A stretch of DNA of 64,000 nucleotides from Halorussus vallis (GCF_024138165.1 NZ_CP100000.1:3891870-3955869), one strand, 5' to 3'. Numbered from the stretch's first letter, positions 51,768 through 63,178 are shown. Numbers and translations are program-made. Notes: generated from the letters alone by a model not told the origin.

Positions 51768-52634
51768 ATGCCAACTGGGTACTGTACCGTCGAGGATGTC
51801 CGCCGAGCGCTGCGAGAAGCATCACTCCCGGGTGACGTCGAGCAGGACCGCAACATCGTACTCGACGCGATCACGTCGCAGACCGAGTGGCTGGAAAAGA
51901 CCATCAGCCGGCACTGGTACATCCCAGGTGGTATCAGCGAGGACTCGGACAACCTCATCCCGACAGGCCCGAACTCTCGCGACGACGAGCACGACATCCC
52001 CACGCACGGGGCGCTCGTCGACGGTGCGAGCGAGCGCGAACGCTTCCGGTACAGCCGGAACAGCGACGCACTACTCGAAGCCGGCCCTCGCCACGACCGC
52101 CAGCGCTGGCAAGACCTCCGCCGCGAGCCGAAACAAGAAATCCGGCTCTCGACCGGCAACATCTACGAGGAGGACATCCCGGCCTACACTCGGATTCGGC
52201 TCGCACGGAAGGACGTCAAGGCGATCACCGAACTCTCGGTCGTCAACAAGAAGGGCGGGTACGACGACTGGGTCGCCTCCAGCGACTACACCGGCGGTGT
52301 CGGCAACCAGCACCGAGGTAAGGACTACTGGGTGCGCATCAACAACGGCGGCGTCTCCGAGCTCTATCTGAACGTCCACTCGATAGACGACGATATCCCG
52401 TCGCTGTCGAACGCCGTGTACGCCGCGCTCGATTACGGCCACGAGGGCATCCCCCGGAACGTCCGGCGAGCGGTCGCATTCTTGGCCGGGTCTGATCTGG
52501 TCGAGGAGGCCGTCGTGGAGATTCCGCAGAACGCGACGGTGTACAACATCGAGACGAAGGCTGACGAGATGCGGTCGAAGGCCGAGGAACTGCTCGATGT
52601 CTACCACGAAGGCAACCTGGGAATCAACCAATGA
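51768..52634 (+). CDS. head-tail connector (copy 2)
   Basis: Same as 12580-13446. Confidence 0.7.
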   Translation: MPTGYCTVEDVRRALREASLPGDVEQDRNIVLDAITSQTEWLEKTISRHWYIPGGISEDSDNLIPTGPNSRDDEHDIPTHGALVDGASERERFRYSRNSDALLEAGPRHDRQRWQDLRREPKQEIRLSTGNIYEEDIPAYTRIRLARKDVKAITELSVVNKKGGYDDWVASSDYTGGVGNQHRGKDYWVRINNGGVSELYLNVHSIDDDIPSLSNAVYAALDYGHEGIPRNVRRAVAFLAGSDLVEEAVVEIPQNATVYNIETKADEMRSKAEELLDVYHEGNLGINQ

Positions 52635-53104
52635 AGCTCGACAGTAGCTTCGAGGACGATCTCCGCGAGGCCGTCTTGGACGAGGCTGAACACGAACTCA
52701 TAGGGAAGCAAGGTAACCTCGTTCACGAAGCCGTCCAGTTCACCCACGACCGCCTCCGCGAGTACGGACGGGAGTTTGACTACCGAGTCGACTCCATCAT
52801 CGACAGCTTCGGCGGTGTCGAGGTAGATCGGTCCGCCAACCGGCTCACCATTCGGTGGGGCTGGACGCACGAAGCGATGGTCTATCTCGAGTTCGGCACG
52901 AGCGACCACACCATCGAGGGTGACCCCGTGCTCTCGTTCGTCTGGGAAGAGCGCCACAATCCACCGGAGTGGGTTCGTGAAGAGTTCGACCAGGAGGGCA
53001 ACGGCTACCGCGTGTTCCTGCCAGAGGTCGAGGTCGCTGGCGTGAAGGAGACGCGAGCAGCCCGGGACGCATTGAACTGGCTTCGTCGGGAGGTCCAGTC
53101 ATGA
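52631..53104 (+). CDS. HK97 gp10-like protein (copy 2)
   Basis: Same as 13443-13916. Confidence 0.75.
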   Translation: MKLDSSFEDDLREAVLDEAEHELIGKQGNLVHEAVQFTHDRLREYGREFDYRVDSIIDSFGGVEVDRSANRLTIRWGWTHEAMVYLEFGTSDHTIEGDPVLSFVWEERHNPPEWVREEFDQEGNGYRVFLPEVEVAGVKETRAARDALNWLRREVQS

Positions 53105-53598
53105 GCGCTCCGGAAGTCGAGTGGGTACTCACCCAACTCGGTTCCGTCGTTGGCTCGCTCACCACGCCCCTGAAGCGAGTCGACCGCGACGAGAGCAAGA
53201 TCCTCGATGGAAGTATTCGGTCGCGGACGGCCGAGTTGGAGAAGGCGAATTACGTCGGTGCGACGCTCTCGGATGTTACGAGTCAGCCGATCGGGACGGA
53301 GTACGACCACTCGCGGGAGGCCGTCGTCGGTGTTCGCATTGAAGGCCTCACGCACCGCGAGTTCGGGTACGTCGACCCGAACGGCAGTAGCGGCATTCCG
53401 TTCGACAACGACGGCGGGCTCGTCTCCCGTGTCCGGGATGCACTGCTCGTCGAACGGACGTATCCGAACGCGGGCGGGGCGAACGTGACGTACACCGACT
53501 TACGGATTACGAACGAGGCGCCGCAGTCGAGCAACTACGCGGATTACTATCGCACCGACTTCGACGTCGTGTTCAACGGTTACGAAGACCTACCATGA
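53101..53598 (+). CDS. putative tail terminator (copy 2)
   Basis: Same as 13913-14410. Confidence 0.6.
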   Translation: MSAPEVEWVLTQLGSVVGSLTTPLKRVDRDESKILDGSIRSRTAELEKANYVGATLSDVTSQPIGTEYDHSREAVVGVRIEGLTHREFGYVDPNGSSGIPFDNDGGLVSRVRDALLVERTYPNAGGANVTYTDLRITNEAPQSSNYADYYRTDFDVVFNGYEDLP

Positions 53599-53638
53599 CC
53601 AGAACCAGCAGTACCCCACCTGACGGAGGCACAGCACG

Positions 53639-54544
53639 ATGACCGGCGCCGGAACCAGCACGGTCGCGTACGGCATCGAATCGAGTTTCATGGGGTCGGT
53701 GGTGGACGACGACACCGACTCCTCGCCGGACTACTACCTGCCAGGCAAGAACGTCACCATCGAGGAGATCGAGCTGTCGAACCAGCTCCAGCGCATCCGC
53801 GACCCCGATAGCGTCGAGTCGGTCGAGAGCATCGAGGGCAACCTCGAAGGCGCGTTCTCGGCGTCGTGGATCGCGAAACACTGGAACCATCACAACTTCA
53901 TCTTTAACGACGCCGGAACCGGGTTTGCACCGGGGCTCGCCGCGTCGTCACGGTGGTATCTCGGTATCGACTACCTCACCGGGACCGCGGAGCGCGAACT
54001 CATCGGTGTCGTACCCACGCAGTACCAGATTCGGTACGAGCAGGGTGGTCCGGTACGCGTCAGCGTGACCTGCATCTACGCCGACGAGAAGCTCGCGACG
54101 AGCATCACCCCGTCGACCATCGAGGACCCCGGAACGGTCTACCAGTGGCACGGCACGTCGCTCGACGTGAATACGACGACGCAGGCGAAGCTTCAGTCCT
54201 CGACGCTCCAAATTAGCAATATCGCCCGCTTCCAGCGTGGGTCCGGCCGAAAGCCCATCGACGCGGTCATCGCGGCGCCGGAGGCATCGCTGTCGGCGGA
54301 CACGACCATGACCGAGACGGACCAACTCGCGCTCGCGTACGGTGCGGCCGGCTCGACCGCGCCCCAGGACTCCGTCGGCGGTGTGTCCGCTTCGTTCGCG
54401 GTGACGAACGGCGGCGGGACGACGAAGACGTTCAACCTCTCGGAGGTCACGCCAGACACGTACAACTGGAGCGACCTCGTCAGCGCGGAGAACGACATGA
54501 ACGAGAATCTCGACTACCAGGTCAACGGGGTGACGGTCGCGTAA
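53639..54544 (+). CDS. major tail tube protein (copy 2)
   Basis: Same as 14451-15356; the 15-codon mini-ORF is again just upstream (53595-53642). Confidence 0.8.
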   Translation: MTGAGTSTVAYGIESSFMGSVVDDDTDSSPDYYLPGKNVTIEEIELSNQLQRIRDPDSVESVESIEGNLEGAFSASWIAKHWNHHNFIFNDAGTGFAPGLAASSRWYLGIDYLTGTAERELIGVVPTQYQIRYEQGGPVRVSVTCIYADEKLATSITPSTIEDPGTVYQWHGTSLDVNTTTQAKLQSSTLQISNIARFQRGSGRKPIDAVIAAPEASLSADTTMTETDQLALAYGAAGSTAPQDSVGGVSASFAVTNGGGTTKTFNLSEVTPDTYNWSDLVSAENDMNENLDYQVNGVTVA

Positions 54545-55101
54545 TGCCGCTTCGAACTGAAACCATCGAGTTCGCCGAGGAGATCCAGCGACTCGAAGAC
54601 GAACGCGAAGAACTCGCCGAGCAGCTCGCCGACCTCGACGACGACAACCCAGTCGTTCCCGAGCTCGCGCAGCGCGGCCACGAAATCGACACTCACCTGA
54701 AGGGGCTTCGATGGGCGCGCGACGAAGCACACACCGACACCGTCATCTCGAACTGGACGACGCCTGCAGAGCACGTGACTCTCGCTGGCCTCACCGGCGG
54801 TGAGTTCGGCGCCGTCGAGGACACGCTCGTCTCGGAGGCCGCTGCTCGCGGGCAGAGTAGCCCCGGAGATGGTGCGACGCGCGTCCATCTCGTCGCCAAG
54901 GGCACGGTGGACGCCCCATACCTCCCGGACGAGGATGACGAGAAGAAGACGGTCGCGGCGGTTGCGCAACTCCCGATTCCGTTCTTGAAGTGGGCGGAGG
55001 CTCGCGTCGACGAGCTCACGTCGGTCGGGGAAGAGGAGGGAAACTCCTTCGGGCGATTAGTAGCGGAGAAGCGAGCGAAGAAGACGTCGACCGACAAGTA
55101 G
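54544..55101 (+). CDS. tail chaperone, short form (copy 2)
   Basis: Same as 15356-15913. Confidence 0.8.
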   Translation: MPLRTETIEFAEEIQRLEDEREELAEQLADLDDDNPVVPELAQRGHEIDTHLKGLRWARDEAHTDTVISNWTTPAEHVTLAGLTGGEFGAVEDTLVSEAAARGQSSPGDGATRVHLVAKGTVDAPYLPDEDDEKKTVAAVAQLPIPFLKWAEARVDELTSVGEEEGNSFGRLVAEKRAKKTSTDK

Positions 55102-55253
55102 CTCTCGACTACGTGAAGGCGCTGGCCTTTCATCGTGGTCTTGATCCGCGCATCGTCGAGGAGCTTCCGTGGCGAACCATCGAGTGTTACCTCGTCGTCC
55201 ACGACCTCCTTAACGCTCAGGAGGTGTTCGCGGCGTTCGGAGAGGGTAAATGA
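54544..55253 (+). CDS. tail chaperone, frameshifted long form (copy 2)
   Basis: Same as 15356-16065. Slippery GGGAAAC lies at 55038-55044. Confidence 0.75.
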
Positions 55254-55283
55254 TTAAACCATCGGGAAATCAAACACGTCCCA

Positions 55284-55490
55284 ATGGATATAGAAACCGC
55301 TCGCTCGGTTAAATTAGACCCTCGCGTTTCGAAGGCACTGGAGTACGCATCCTACGGTTTCCTCCTTCTGGCGATTCTTCCAGTTATTGACGGGAACTAC
55401 GTGAATGCGGCCATGCACGCGGGAGGTGCCCTCTTACTGTACCAGACCAGTCAGTATCGGCTGGTAATCCATACTCTCCAGTCTGAATAG
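55284..55490 (+). CDS. small membrane protein (copy 2)
   Basis: Same as 16096-16302, with the hairpins and T-run at 55494-55527. Confidence 0.6.
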   Translation: MDIETARSVKLDPRVSKALEYASYGFLLLAILPVIDGNYVNAAMHAGGALLLYQTSQYRLVIHTLQSE

Positions 55491-55532
55491 CTCCCCGAAC
55501 GGTTCGGGTGAAGTAACGGCCGTTTTTCAATC

Positions 55533-56795
55533 ATGACAAGCTTCAGCACTAAGAGCCTCCTGCAAGTCGAGGTAGAGAAATCCTCGCTTCGAGATGCTCG
55601 AAAAGAGATTCAGAGCGGAATCGGAGACGTCACCGTCCAGGTGGACGCATCGTCGGCGTCGTCCCAGCTGGCGAACGCGGGCGGCGGTGACGCGGTCGAA
55701 CGAGCATCCCGGGAGCGAGCGATGTCGCGGCAGTTGCTCGACGCCCAGACGGACGTCCTCTCGGGGCTCCGTGAGGACCTCCAGGAGCGTCCCGTCCTCG
55801 ACGAATGGGAGATCGAGCATGACCTTAGCCGGACCCGGAACGATCTCCTTCGGGAGCTCCTGGAGGTAACCGAGAAGGGGAACCTTCGCGGTCGTGCTGG
55901 GGGTGGAGGTCTTGGCGGGATGCTCGGTGGAACGCTCTCGATTGCGAGCCTGATCGGGAAGGTAGGCGCGTCGGCGCTTATCACTGGCACGGTCGGTATC
56001 AGTGGCCTCATCTCGGGAAGCATCGGCGCCTACGAAATCGTCTCTGGGACCGTCAAGTCGGTAGACCTCATTTCAGGGACCGTCAGCGCGACGGACCTTA
56101 TCACTGGGATCGTTCCTGCAGCGGACATCTTGAACGGGACCGTAGGTATCGCGTCATTCATCACAGGGACTATCACCATCTCCGAGTTCATCAAGAAGGA
56201 TAGCAACGGAGACGACGGCGGTGATGCGGCCCCACCGCCAACACCGAACGAGTGGCCTGGACCTGGACCCCATCCTGGCCTCGGCCGGCCGGACAGATCC
56301 CCGGCGGTCACTCGTCCGAACGATGGCGGGCGCAGTAATCCGAGCCTCGTCGACCAGCTCCTCGGGACAGGGGCAGCGACTGCCTCCGTCTTGTGGAATA
56401 CTCTTCCTGGAAACAATGCCGTCGAAGGAGCAGGACGGTGGGCAATGGACAATCCAGGGAAGGCAGCAGGCGCCGCCGGCCTGGGACTCGCTGCTGGCGG
56501 CCTCGCGCTTGCTGACGGTCCTCTTCCGTTCGGTGAAATGGCCGGAGGAGCTCTCCTCAGAGGTAGCGGTCTCCTCGCCTTGAGCGGCAGTGCAGGCGCG
56601 AAGAACGGGAGAGATACGAGAAGAAACAAAGCACGAGAACGGAAGCAGCAGCGCCCGAAGGTCGAATACTCGCCAACCTACAACGTCGACCTCTCGGAGC
56701 TGAAGCGGAAGCAGCGGCGGGAGACACGGAAATTGGAGCGCCGTGTGAAGAAGCTCGAAAAGGAGTTCGACGGGAACGGATCCTGGAGGAGATAG
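55533..56795 (+). CDS. tape measure protein (copy 2)
   Basis: Same as 16345-17607; decapeptide repeats at 55932-56192. Confidence 0.75.
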   Translation: MTSFSTKSLLQVEVEKSSLRDARKEIQSGIGDVTVQVDASSASSQLANAGGGDAVERASRERAMSRQLLDAQTDVLSGLREDLQERPVLDEWEIEHDLSRTRNDLLRELLEVTEKGNLRGRAGGGGLGGMLGGTLSIASLIGKVGASALITGTVGISGLISGSIGAYEIVSGTVKSVDLISGTVSATDLITGIVPAADILNGTVGIASFITGTITISEFIKKDSNGDDGGDAAPPPTPNEWPGPGPHPGLGRPDRSPAVTRPNDGGRSNPSLVDQLLGTGAATASVLWNTLPGNNAVEGAGRWAMDNPGKAAGAAGLGLAAGGLALADGPLPFGEMAGGALLRGSGLLALSGSAGAKNGRDTRRNKARERKQQRPKVEYSPTYNVDLSELKRKQRRETRKLERRVKKLEKEFDGNGSWRR

Positions 56796-56796
56796 C

Positions 56797-57381
56797 ATGG
56801 TCGAATCGAACGTAGCTCTCGAAATCGATGCCGACGTCGACGGAGACGGAACGAAAGAAACCGGGAGGTTCGAGTTCAAATCGGTGGACGTCGAGGAGTC
56901 CATTCGAACGGGCTACCTGATAGACAGCGCTGGCGATAACCTGTACGCGTTCTTCGTCGGTCTCCTCGACGATGGCGCATCAAAGCGAAAAGGAATCAGT
57001 CTCGACCAGGGCGGCGGTCAGCACGTCTTCGAGATCGACTTCATGGGCTGGACCGGTGAAACCGGCCAGTGGGGATCCAGCCCGGACCCCGCTAAGGGGC
57101 CGAACAAACGCACGGCAACGGGAGCGGATCGTATCACCCGAATGAACGTGTTCATGAACTACCTCCGGGTCGGCCAGACGGACAGTATCACGCCTGCCCG
57201 CTTCGAGTATGGCCAGTACACCCCAAACGGATTTCTCGACGATCATCTCGACGTCGCGGTCGAGAGTCCGAACATGGTCCCTCCAAAAGACGAGTCGAGC
57301 ATCTTCGATGGAAGCCTCACGGTCGTCGAAATCGCGGACCTGAACGACGTGTTCGACGGAATGCAACAGACCGAATCATAA
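56797..57381 (+). CDS. distal tail candidate (copy 2)
   Basis: Same as 17609-18193. Confidence 0.6.
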   Translation: MVESNVALEIDADVDGDGTKETGRFEFKSVDVEESIRTGYLIDSAGDNLYAFFVGLLDDGASKRKGISLDQGGGQHVFEIDFMGWTGETGQWGSSPDPAKGPNKRTATGADRITRMNVFMNYLRVGQTDSITPARFEYGQYTPNGFLDDHLDVAVESPNMVPPKDESSIFDGSLTVVEIADLNDVFDGMQQTES

Positions 57382-57382
57382 C

Positions 57383-58522
57383 ATGACCGACCTGCTTTTG
57401 TACGCGCTCGCTCTCCCAAGGGCGGGCCAAACCCAGACCGAACAGCAGCAGCGCCAGAACCTGAGCAAACACGGCCTCCTCGACAACGACTCCGGCGTGG
57501 TCCAGCATGTGAGTTCTGAACCCGGAACGCGGGCGCTGTCCGGCGTCTACCGGGGGAAGTACGCGGAGAAGATGGCGTCGGAACTCGAAGAGCTCGCAAC
57601 CGCAGCGGGCGACAGCTCACTCCCGCTTGCGGGACGTGGGACGTCGACGCCGATGGACGGCTACTACTCGGTCGAGGAAGCAGACGTCCGACCGGCAGAT
57701 CCGAAGGCTCAGAACCTCTATCGGTATCGGTTGTCGCTCGCGAAGGACGGGACCCGAGCATCGCGACGGCGCGCGATCTCGACGACGGTGGTTCAGGTCG
57801 AGAACGACCTCGGGAACGACCAGACCGCGCTCGTCGGCGTGCCGACCGCAGCGGAGGACGTCCGATGGAGTGACTCGGAGTCCAAGCAGACCGAGGCGGT
57901 CGCGGTTGTCGAGACCCGGAGCGCAGAGCTCGGTGATGTAGACGTCGTCGACGCGAAAGCGAGTTCGTTCACGAACCCGACGCTCGTCTACGACGTTGAC
58001 TACACCGCGGAGGCGGATGTCGACGTTCGGGTCTGGGATACCCAGGGTCACGGCTCGAAACTTGACGGAGACGGCTATCTGCAGTGGAAGAAGGTGTTCT
58101 CGACGAGTCACGATTTCTCCGGAAATCCGGTGTGCGATAACGGCCTCGTCCGCCTCACGTTCGACACCGCGGCGAACTCACTCGCGGTCGAGGAGTGGGA
58201 CTCGTCGACGAGCACCTGGTCGGCGGTCGCGCTCGGCACGTCGAACTGGGAGCTCGCCGGTCTGGACGTCACGGAGATCGGGCTCGCGAGCATCGAGGCG
58301 CAGGTCCGATTCGAGGATCCGAGTCAGTCGCCGACCGCAGAGTACTATCTGAACATGAGTCTGAAGCGGGGTTGGGAGTGGCCGCTCTGGACGGTGCCGG
58401 AGAACGAGACGCCGCCGACGCCGTCGGGGCTCCAGGATCTCCTCGCGCCGGTCGCGTCCGGTTCGGATTATGATCCGCAGGAGGTTCAGACGCTGGTGGA
58501 TCGATCGGAGGTGCGAAAGTAG
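57383..58522 (+). CDS. tail-tip candidate (copy 2)
   Basis: Same as 18195-19334. Confidence 0.6.
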   Translation: MTDLLLYALALPRAGQTQTEQQQRQNLSKHGLLDNDSGVVQHVSSEPGTRALSGVYRGKYAEKMASELEELATAAGDSSLPLAGRGTSTPMDGYYSVEEADVRPADPKAQNLYRYRLSLAKDGTRASRRRAISTTVVQVENDLGNDQTALVGVPTAAEDVRWSDSESKQTEAVAVVETRSAELGDVDVVDAKASSFTNPTLVYDVDYTAEADVDVRVWDTQGHGSKLDGDGYLQWKKVFSTSHDFSGNPVCDNGLVRLTFDTAANSLAVEEWDSSTSTWSAVALGTSNWELAGLDVTEIGLASIEAQVRFEDPSQSPTAEYYLNMSLKRGWEWPLWTVPENETPPTPSGLQDLLAPVASGSDYDPQEVQTLVDRSEVRK

Positions 58523-61500
58523 ATGGTCGTCATCGACAACTTCGAAGACGGGGACACCTCAGCATACACGCAACACTGGAACGACGAAAAATTCAACGCC
58601 AGCACGAGTCGTGTCTACAGCGGGACGTACTCCGGCCACGTAAACGCCGACACAGACGGCGGGGGCATCTACTATTCGTCCAGAGGACTTCCCAATTACC
58701 CGCCCAAAGGCTCCACCTTCTCGGGATACTTCAACCACGCCGGGCAATATAACCGCCTGGGGGTACTGTTCGGCGGCTCCTCTGTCAACGGCTGTTACGA
58801 GGTCCACGTCACCCCGCAGTATGACAACATCTACATCTTCGACCGCACAGGGAGTTCGGTCAACAGTCGCACCATGCTTGCTTCTGCAAACGCGACCATC
58901 CCGGATACGCATGGATGGTTCAAGATAGAAGTCGACTGGCAGGACACGATAACGGCCCGAGTCTACAACCAGTCCGGTGCGCTCGCTGGGGAAGTCTCCG
59001 TCACAGACAGCAGGTATTCGACCGGCGGGTTCGGGTTTTACTTCGAAGGAGGGTCCAGCAACGTCAATTTCTATACGGACTACTGGACGTATTCTGCGCC
59101 ACCGGCCGCACCGTCGAACCTCGCCGCTTCCGCGACCGCGGACGACGTGTCGCTCTCGTGGGACGACAACAGCAACAACGAAGACGGGTTCCGGATAGAG
59201 CGTGCCCACGACGGGTCGGGATTCAGCGAAATCGCCACCGTCAACGCGGGGGTGACGACATACGATGATCCGAACGTCCTCGACGGCGAACTGTACACCT
59301 ACAGAGTCAGGGCGTACAACGCCTCCGGCACCTCATCGTATTCGAACGAGGATTCGGCGACGACCAGTCTGTCCGCTCCGTCCGGGGCGTCCCAGACCGT
59401 CGACACCCCGACCGCTATCACGCTCAGCTTCACGGATAACACCGACAACGAAACCAGCTTCCGAGTCGAGAAGTCCGTCGATGGCGGTGCATGGACCCAC
59501 GTTACGGACCTCTCGGCGAACACGACAAGCCAACAGTTCACCGTCTCGAAGAGCGCAGACACCTTCCAGTGGCGGATTCGTGCGGAAACCGAACACACCA
59601 CCAGCGGATGGGCGACGACCGGGACGGCCGCGACGGACGGCTCCGGGCTGACCGCGACGGTCGCGAGCGGCACCAAAATCGACCTCGGGTGGGATGCGAA
59701 ACCCGACGCCGACGAGTACCACCTCTACCGGGCGCAAGCATCCAGTTCGTCTCTCGCTGACTACACCCAGATAGCGACTATTGCGGCTGGAACCACAACA
59801 CACTCGGATACCGGATTGGAGTCCGGCGAGGAGTACCACTACCGCCTCGCACCGGTCTACGGCACCACGGAAGACAACCCGTCGGTCAACGTCGCTGCGA
59901 CCACCTCGCTCCCAGCGGCGTCGGGGGTCACGCTCGACACGTCGACCCAGAATGAGATCGGTGTCAGTTGGACGCGGAACGACAACTCCAGCGACGGCGT
60001 CTGGGAGATCTATCGGTCGACCGATGGCAGTCTGGGGACGCTCCAGACGACGATCTCGACGCTGAGCACCACCTCGTGGACGGACACTCCCGTCCCCGAC
60101 GGTGAGAAATACTACTACACGATTCGGCGTGTCACCGACCATGCGTCGGCGGACTCCTCACAGGTATCGGCGACGACCATCCTCCCCGCGCCGGTCATCG
60201 ACTCACTCACGGTTTCCGGGGACCAGTTCGAAGTCGCATTCCAGGACCGGAGTGACAACGAGGACGAGTTCCGCGTCTACCTCCGACCGACAGGGACGGC
60301 CTCGTGGACGTTCGACGGGACGGCCGCAGCAGACGCGACGTCCTACACGACTACGAGCCAGCGCGACGGTGAGGAGTACGAGCTGAAGGTCGCCGCCTAT
60401 ACCGAGGATGCTGAATCGGATTCGGGCGTGGTGACCGCGACGACCGACCTCCCCGACGCCCAGACGCCAAGCCTGGACAACGGGATCGAGGACGAGATCA
60501 CCGCGACATGGCCGGACGTCATCGACTACGGGAACTATCGGTTGAGGTACCGTCAGACTGACGTGTCGACGTGGACGGACTGGGGGACCGTCGGTGAGGC
60601 GATGACGTCGGCGACGATTCGGGGGCTCCCGGACGGCGAAGAGTTTGAGGTCCAGCTTCGGACGGAAACTGAGCACACCCCCGGGACGTGGACGGCGAGT
60701 GCGACGGTTGTCACGGCATTCCCCACGCCGACGAATCCGGCCGCGACCATCACGGCAGCGCTCACGGCCGAGGTCACCTGGAGCGAACAGTCCGACAACG
60801 AGAACGGCTTCCGCATCTACCGAGCTCGAAAGTACGACTACGGCTGGGGGCCGTGGATGGAGGTCGGCGAGGTCGACCCGAACATCACGTCGTTCACCGA
60901 CGACACGCTAAGTCCAGGGAACGACTACAGGTACAAGATCGAGGCGTTCACCGAGGACGCCACGAACGAGTCGGCGGCGACGAACACGGTTTCGACCGCG
61001 TCGAGCGGCGTCCCCCGTGAGCGAACGGGCTCGAAGGGCTATGAGGTGAAGGTCGAGCATCCCTCTGGGCAGGCGCTTCGGCCGCAACTCCTCGACGATC
61101 CACAGTTCACGCCGGCGCTCAACGACTACCCCCGCATCGAGATCCCCGTTCCCCGAGACGAGAAGTGGCAAGGCGAGGCGTTCGAGGAAGCTCCGCTGTC
61201 GGTCTGGAAGGACGGCAGGATTCTCCCGATCGACCAGCTCATCAACGTCCGGATGGAGCCCGGTCGAACCGTCTTGGAGGGGCGTGGCGGGAAGGAACTC
61301 GATGACCGCGTGCAAGCAGAGTTCGACAACCACGAAGCGCATCTGGCGGCGAAGGAGCTCGGCCAGAATAACACGAGCTACGCGATGCATGTCGACGACC
61401 CTTCGACGTCGACGCGGTCGGATACGGTGATTCAGGAGGCGTCGACGCAGTCGGAGTTTGAGAACTTCGTCACGATTCCGTCGGACCAGCCGGCCGAAAT

Positions 61501-63157
61501 CGTCGACGGTGGCGTCCAGACGAAGCAAACCGCTTGGCACCTGGAGGCGTGGGGCGACTCGACGGAGTTCGATGGGACCGCGCACACAGACGTCGACTGG
61601 AACGTCACCAGCGACCTGTCAGATACGGCCGGCAACGCCATTGAACTCTCCAACGACGGGAATTACGTCGAAGCCCAGTTCACGCCGGCCTACGACATCC
61701 CTGCCGGACAGGCCAGCGGATGGGTCCGGTTCGGGAACCCAAACGGGATTAGCAACGGCCCGCCCCTCAAGGCGACCATCAACGGTGAGCAATTCGCTGG
61801 CACCTCCGAGGGGTTCAGCATCGGCGAGAACTGGACGAACCAGACCGGGACCATCTCATCGCCACTGAACGCCGGGGAGACATGCACGATTCGCGTCAAG
61901 ATTGAAGACAGCACGCCGTCAAGCCAAGACTGGAGCGAATCGGCGTTCGTTGATATCTTCGGCGGGTTCGACGGCAGGTACAACTACTTCTTCGACAACG
62001 ACGCCCTCCCCAACCATAGCCTGAACGGGCCGGAGAGTCATCCAGACGCCCTCCCGATCGAGTTCGAGACGACGACCACCGCGTTCAACGTGACGGGCGG
62101 CCGGGTCGAGGTGTCGATGGACGATACCTCGAACGGCCAGGCACTCGCGTTAAGTAACGACGAGGGAACGACCTGGGAGACGGCGAGCAACACATCGAGC
62201 TTCGAGACGAGCTTCCCGAACACGGGGACATCGCTGACCTTCCGGGTGACGCTCAGTCGGTACGGCACTCGGAATAGCCCGACGCCGATGGAGGGATTCA
62301 ACACCCAGCGCATCGAGAGCTTCACCGTCTACGGCGACCTCGAGGATACGCCGATTTTGGACGGCCAGAAGTACGACGACTCGCTGAAGTCGGTGTTCAA
62401 CCAAATCGCCAACTACGGCAACTTCATCTGGGAGCTTCAGCGCGACCAGAACGGGTGGTCGGTCGAGTGGACCGAACCTGGACTGAGGACTGCCGACAGC
62501 GACACCGCGCTCGTCGATTACTCGGTGCAGAAGAACGTCGAGTCGAAGTACCTCAAAGCCGTCATCAAGGGCGCGGCTCGCCCTGTCCGCGGGGATGACT
62601 TTACGTCGAGTTATGATAATTGGTTGCCGCTGAACCATTCGAACTTGGTGCCGACCACGGAGATCGTCCGGGACTTCTCCACTGGGGGGACGTTCACCTA
62701 CGGGACGGACTACGAGCTCGACCGCATCAACGGCCGTATCAAGGTACTGAGTACTGGGAGCATGTCCGACTCGACGGACTACGAGATTGACTACCAGTAC
62801 AAGGTGGAAGGGTCGTATACGGCGGAGACTGCGGGGAGTGACCCGCCGGAAGTTATCCGGACGATCCCAGAGTTGGCGACGGAGCGGGCGTGCCAGCATG
62901 CGGCGCTCTATCTAATTCAGCGAGTTCAGGAGCCGCTCTGGAGTGCGACGGTCACCATCCCGAAGGATGATGCAGGCCTGAGTCTCGTCGACGACCTCTC
63001 CCTCGACGGACTGCCTACCCAAGGGGAGCGGATGGTCGTGCGAGAAGTTGAGCAGTCGCCCGAGCAGGTCGTGCTACGGCTTGGTTCGCGGCAGTCGGTC
63101 GGCGAGGTCATCAACGATATCCAGTCACGGATTTCGTCGGTGAGCAAGCGGGTGTAG
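58523..63157 (+). CDS. LamG-FN3 tail adhesin (copy 2)
   Basis: Same as 19335-23969. Confidence 0.85.
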   Translation: MVVIDNFEDGDTSAYTQHWNDEKFNASTSRVYSGTYSGHVNADTDGGGIYYSSRGLPNYPPKGSTFSGYFNHAGQYNRLGVLFGGSSVNGCYEVHVTPQYDNIYIFDRTGSSVNSRTMLASANATIPDTHGWFKIEVDWQDTITARVYNQSGALAGEVSVTDSRYSTGGFGFYFEGGSSNVNFYTDYWTYSAPPAAPSNLAASATADDVSLSWDDNSNNEDGFRIERAHDGSGFSEIATVNAGVTTYDDPNVLDGELYTYRVRAYNASGTSSYSNEDSATTSLSAPSGASQTVDTPTAITLSFTDNTDNETSFRVEKSVDGGAWTHVTDLSANTTSQQFTVSKSADTFQWRIRAETEHTTSGWATTGTAATDGSGLTATVASGTKIDLGWDAKPDADEYHLYRAQASSSSLADYTQIATIAAGTTTHSDTGLESGEEYHYRLAPVYGTTEDNPSVNVAATTSLPAASGVTLDTSTQNEIGVSWTRNDNSSDGVWEIYRSTDGSLGTLQTTISTLSTTSWTDTPVPDGEKYYYTIRRVTDHASADSSQVSATTILPAPVIDSLTVSGDQFEVAFQDRSDNEDEFRVYLRPTGTASWTFDGTAAADATSYTTTSQRDGEEYELKVAAYTEDAESDSGVVTATTDLPDAQTPSLDNGIEDEITATWPDVIDYGNYRLRYRQTDVSTWTDWGTVGEAMTSATIRGLPDGEEFEVQLRTETEHTPGTWTASATVVTAFPTPTNPAATITAALTAEVTWSEQSDNENGFRIYRARKYDYGWGPWMEVGEVDPNITSFTDDTLSPGNDYRYKIEAFTEDATNESAATNTVSTASSGVPRERTGSKGYEVKVEHPSGQALRPQLLDDPQFTPALNDYPRIEIPVPRDEKWQGEAFEEAPLSVWKDGRILPIDQLINVRMEPGRTVLEGRGGKELDDRVQAEFDNHEAHLAAKELGQNNTSYAMHVDDPSTSTRSDTVIQEASTQSEFENFVTIPSDQPAEIVDGGVQTKQTAWHLEAWGDSTEFDGTAHTDVDWNVTSDLSDTAGNAIELSNDGNYVEAQFTPAYDIPAGQASGWVRFGNPNGISNGPPLKATINGEQFAGTSEGFSIGENWTNQTGTISSPLNAGETCTIRVKIEDSTPSSQDWSESAFVDIFGGFDGRYNYFFDNDALPNHSLNGPESHPDALPIEFETTTTAFNVTGGRVEVSMDDTSNGQALALSNDEGTTWETASNTSSFETSFPNTGTSLTFRVTLSRYGTRNSPTPMEGFNTQRIESFTVYGDLEDTPILDGQKYDDSLKSVFNQIANYGNFIWELQRDQNGWSVEWTEPGLRTADSDTALVDYSVQKNVESKYLKAVIKGAARPVRGDDFTSSYDNWLPLNHSNLVPTTEIVRDFSTGGTFTYGTDYELDRINGRIKVLSTGSMSDSTDYEIDYQYKVEGSYTAETAGSDPPEVIRTIPELATERACQHAALYLIQRVQEPLWSATVTIPKDDAGLSLVDDLSLDGLPTQGERMVVREVEQSPEQVVLRLGSRQSVGEVINDIQSRISSVSKRV

Positions 63158-63178
63158 CCCCCGAGGACAACCCCTGCC